From the NCBI GenBank assembly GCA_025449775.1, contig JANWIS010000199.1, positions 1-7,504 on the forward strand: 7,504 bases of DNA. Direction: 5' to 3'. Each line of letters starts with the position of its first letter. The stretch's first letter is position 1. Shown here piece by piece: positions 5,693-7,504 of this stretch. This stretch comes from Ignavibacteriaceae bacterium. GTDB lineage: Bacteria > Bacteroidota > Ignavibacteria > Ignavibacteriales > Ignavibacteriaceae. A model generated the notes under the pieces. It was not told the origin of the DNA. It saw nothing but the letters and a program-made list of their open reading frames with translations, and ran no database searches. Made by a program: the position numbers and the translations under genes.

Positions 5693-6922
5693 TTATTTAA
5701 GTAACATCATCTTCTTTAGTTGAACGGAATTTTCTGATTGAAGTCTATATAGATAAACTCCGCTTGGCAAATTAGTAGCATCAAATGCTACTTCAAAGAA
5801 TCCTGATTCTTTAAAACCATCAACTAAAATTGCAACTTCTTCTCCAACTGTATTATAAACAGAAAGTGTGATGTGACCCGATTCAGCAACACTGTACTTT
5901 ATGTTCGTTGAAGGGTTAAATGGATTCGGATAATTTTGTTCGAGGTTGAATGACAAAGGACCATTAACATCAATTTCAACTTCATCAGAATATTCATACC
6001 TGCCGTCAAAATCCATTTGCTTCAGTCTGTAGAAATATTTTCCTGTTTCAACTGTTCTGTCTGTATAAACATAATTCTGAGGTTCGGTTGTTGTTCCGGC
6101 ACCGTTCACAAATCCGATTGTAAAATATTCACCTGTCTCAGCTCTTCTTTCAATTTCAAACATATGGTTATTTGTTTCTGTTGCAGTTGACCAGTTTAGA
6201 ACTACATCACCCAAGCCAGTTACTGAAGCAGAAAATGAAGTCAGTTCAACAGGGATAAAGAGTAAATCAATTAATTGATAATCATCATAATATGCTTCAT
6301 CAGATGCTGTTTGTGTTGGACCATAAAAATCATTTGCATCTATTATTGGCAAACAGCCAGCACCGAAAGTTCCCAAAGTGTACTGCCAGGTATAAATCAA
6401 CACATTGTTAAGCCAGAATTCAGCCAGATCATTATCTATATCAACAATGACTGAAACCGGGAACCATGTGTTGTACGGATAACTAAATGTTGCAGCACTT
6501 GTAGCTCCTGCATCAAGCGTACCTGTTCCACCAACATTAAGATAGGCTTGCATTGCCCATTCTGAAGTACCCGCAGCAAAAATAGAAAGTGTATTAAAGT
6601 ATGCTGCTCGTCCAGTGGGCAAATACATTGACCATCTCATTTCCCATTTACCAGATGAGATGTCATTCAATGGTTTTACAAGATCATTTACCGGTACAAC
6701 AACAAATGATTTAGTTCCACTAAGAGCTTGAGCGGTAGAAATCATTGCATCTTCACCACCGCAAGGTGCACTTGTCCATGTTGTCCAATCCGTTGGATTC
6801 TGACAAGCTAATTGCTGACCAGCAAGGTAACTTTCAAAATCATCGGAGAAAACTGTTTGTTGAGCGGAAGTAAGAATGGAAAAAGAAAAGATCAACGAGA
6901 TTGAGAGTAGAATCTTGTTCAT
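5693..6922 (-). CDS. Secreted protein with jelly-roll-like N-terminus and T9SS sorting domain
   Basis: A 409-residue exported protein of unknown specific function. Residues 1-20 are a Sec signal peptide (likely cut after LTSA, before QQ). Residues about 22-218 look like a LamG/concanavalin-like beta sandwich: FSDDFESY at the start, Gly- and aromatic-rich strands, and YYDDYQL at the end; this assignment is by pattern only. Residues about 223-320, opening with IPVELTSFSA, resemble a fibronectin-III-like linker with the FYRLKQMDFDG motif. Residues about 328-409 are a type A T9SS C-terminal domain, with NYPNPFNPST at 330-339, GEEVAILVDG at 360-369 and LPSGVYLYRL at 385-394. The protein should cross the outer membrane by T9SS and be released or attached outside. 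Cys40, Cys54 and Cys190 could form a disulfide. No catalytic motif is visible; a carbohydrate- or surface-binding role is only a guess. The start is supported by AGGAG five bases upstream. The neighbour to the right is a paralogue. Confidence 0.9.
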   Translation of the reverse strand: MNKILLSISLIFSFSILTSAQQTVFSDDFESYLAGQQLACQNPTDWTTWTSAPCGGEDAMISTAQALSGTKSFVVVPVNDLVKPLNDISSGKWEMRWSMYLPTGRAAYFNTLSIFAAGTSEWAMQAYLNVGGTGTLDAGATSAATFSYPYNTWFPVSVIVDIDNDLAEFWLNNVLIYTWQYTLGTFGAGCLPIIDANDFYGPTQTASDEAYYDDYQLIDLLFIPVELTSFSASVTGLGDVVLNWSTATETNNHMFEIERRAETGEYFTIGFVNGAGTTTEPQNYVYTDRTVETGKYFYRLKQMDFDGRYEYSDEVEIDVNGPLSFNLEQNYPNPFNPSTNIKYSVAESGHITLSVYNTVGEEVAILVDGFKESGFFEVAFDATNLPSGVYLYRLQSENSVQLKKMMLLK

Positions 6923-6927
6923 AGATA

Positions 6928-6932
6928 CTCCT
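6928..6932 (-). promoter_or_regulatory. Ribosome binding site of the T9SS cargo gene
   Basis: AGGAG on the minus strand, five bases before the ATG at 6922-6920. It fixes that start, and stands out because plsY and the GIY-YIG gene lack a comparable site. Confidence 0.8.
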
Positions 6933-7046
6933 GTTTTTAATTAATGTATTGAGTTAATTAAGTGAAAAATGCTTTTTTCCTATTGAACAGATAATATGCT
7001 TTAATAATTTAATAAATTATTATTTTAATCAAAATACATAAGCTGT

Positions 7047-7077
7047 AAACAAAAAGAGCCCCGTAGCAGGGGCTCTT
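7047..7077 (-). terminator. Intrinsic terminator after the right-hand T9SS cargo gene
   Basis: AAGAGCCCC (7054-7062) and GGGGCTCTT (7069-7077) form a 9-bp stem with a 6-base loop. On the minus strand the stem runs into TTTTTGTTT. It begins 25 bp after the stop of the partial gene. The remaining 6933-7046 is AT-rich and should hold the promoter of the next gene, but no -35/-10 pair is clear. Confidence 0.83.
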
Positions 7078-7102
7078 AATAGTTAATCAGATGAAAAAGA
7101 AA

Positions 7103-7504
7103 TTACTTGAGTAAAACCATTTTCTTTAACTGAACTGAATTTTCTGATTGTAATTTATATAAATAAACACCACTTGGCAGGTTGGAAGCATCAAATGACA
7201 CTTCGAAGAATCCTGACTGGCTGAATCCATCAACCAGTACTGCAACTTCTTCACCTACAATATTAAATACTGAAAGTCTGATGTTTCCGGCTTCCGGAAC
7301 ACTGTATTTAATGCTTGTTGATGGGTTGAATGGGTTAGGATAATTTTGTTCGAGATTAAAGGATAGAACTCCATTAACATCGATCTCAATTTCCGGTGAG
7401 TATTCATATCTTCCGTCAAAGTCAATCTGTTTTAGTCTGTAGAAATATTTTCCTGTTTCAACTGTTCTATCAGTATATGTGTAATACTTTGGTTCAGTTG
7501 TTGT
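7103..7504 (-). CDS. Secreted T9SS cargo protein, paralogue of its neighbour, N-terminus outside window
   Basis: The last 133 residues of a longer protein; the frame is open to the window edge and ends at TAA 7105-7103. The visible part begins with TTTEPKYYTYTDRT, continues through the fibronectin-like FYRLKQIDFDG motif, then the type A T9SS sorting domain (NYPNPFNPST, GEEVAVLVDG, LPSGVYLYKL) and ends KKMVLLK. It aligns without gaps to residues 277-409 of the protein encoded at 5693-6922, with 21 differences in my hand count. The N-terminal effector part is not in view, so its specific role cannot be stated. It should be exported by T9SS like its neighbour. Confidence 0.9.
   Translation of the reverse strand, partial: TTTEPKYYTYTDRTVETGKYFYRLKQIDFDGRYEYSPEIEIDVNGVLSFNLEQNYPNPFNPSTSIKYSVPEAGNIRLSVFNIVGEEVAVLVDGFSQSGFFEVSFDASNLPSGVYLYKLQSENSVQLKKMVLLK

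Overview
The window looks like a chromosomal segment from a low-GC member of the Bacteroidota/Chlorobi/Ignavibacteria side of the bacterial tree. The basis is two secreted proteins with C-terminal type IX secretion (T9SS) sorting domains of the NYPNPFNPST type, AT-rich intergenic DNA, and mostly weak Shine-Dalgarno signals. The NYPNPFNPST form and the PVELTSF lead-in are what I associate with Ignavibacteria-like genomes, but the exact lineage is an inference. Every gene I can support reads on the minus strand, so gene order is described right to left.

Right end (5693-7504): two tandem genes for secreted T9SS cargo proteins. The right-hand one is cut by the window edge. Over the shared 133 C-terminal residues the two are about 84% identical by my hand count, so they are recent paralogues or share a recently copied tail. 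Each gene is followed by its own intrinsic terminator.

Middle (4995-5627): a tRNA locus with an unusual accessory structure. A strong sigma70-like promoter precedes tRNA-Gly(GCC), then come a terminator-like hairpin and tRNA-Cys(GCA). Downstream lies a roughly 70-bp direct tandem copy of the 3' part of tRNA-Cys plus its flank, then a small GIY-YIG nuclease gene, then a second partial tRNA-Cys copy. In both copies the same 18-bp internal part of the tRNA is replaced by a 22-bp GC-clamped hairpin. This is the most interesting part of the window: a possible small tRNA-targeting mobile unit.

Left (1792-4915): plsY, an htrA/degS-like serine protease gene and purB form a compact unit in which each junction is a 4-bp ATGA stop/start overlap, implying co-transcription and translational coupling. 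They make phosphatidic-acid precursors, carry out envelope proteolysis and serve purine synthesis.

Left end (1-1670): the N-terminal 556 residues of a Prc/Tsp-type (S41) processing protease, 121 bp downstream of purB in the same direction; its C-terminus is outside the window. HtrA and Prc are both envelope proteases, so the left half contributes to envelope protein quality control. No gene-free stretch exceeds 300 bp.
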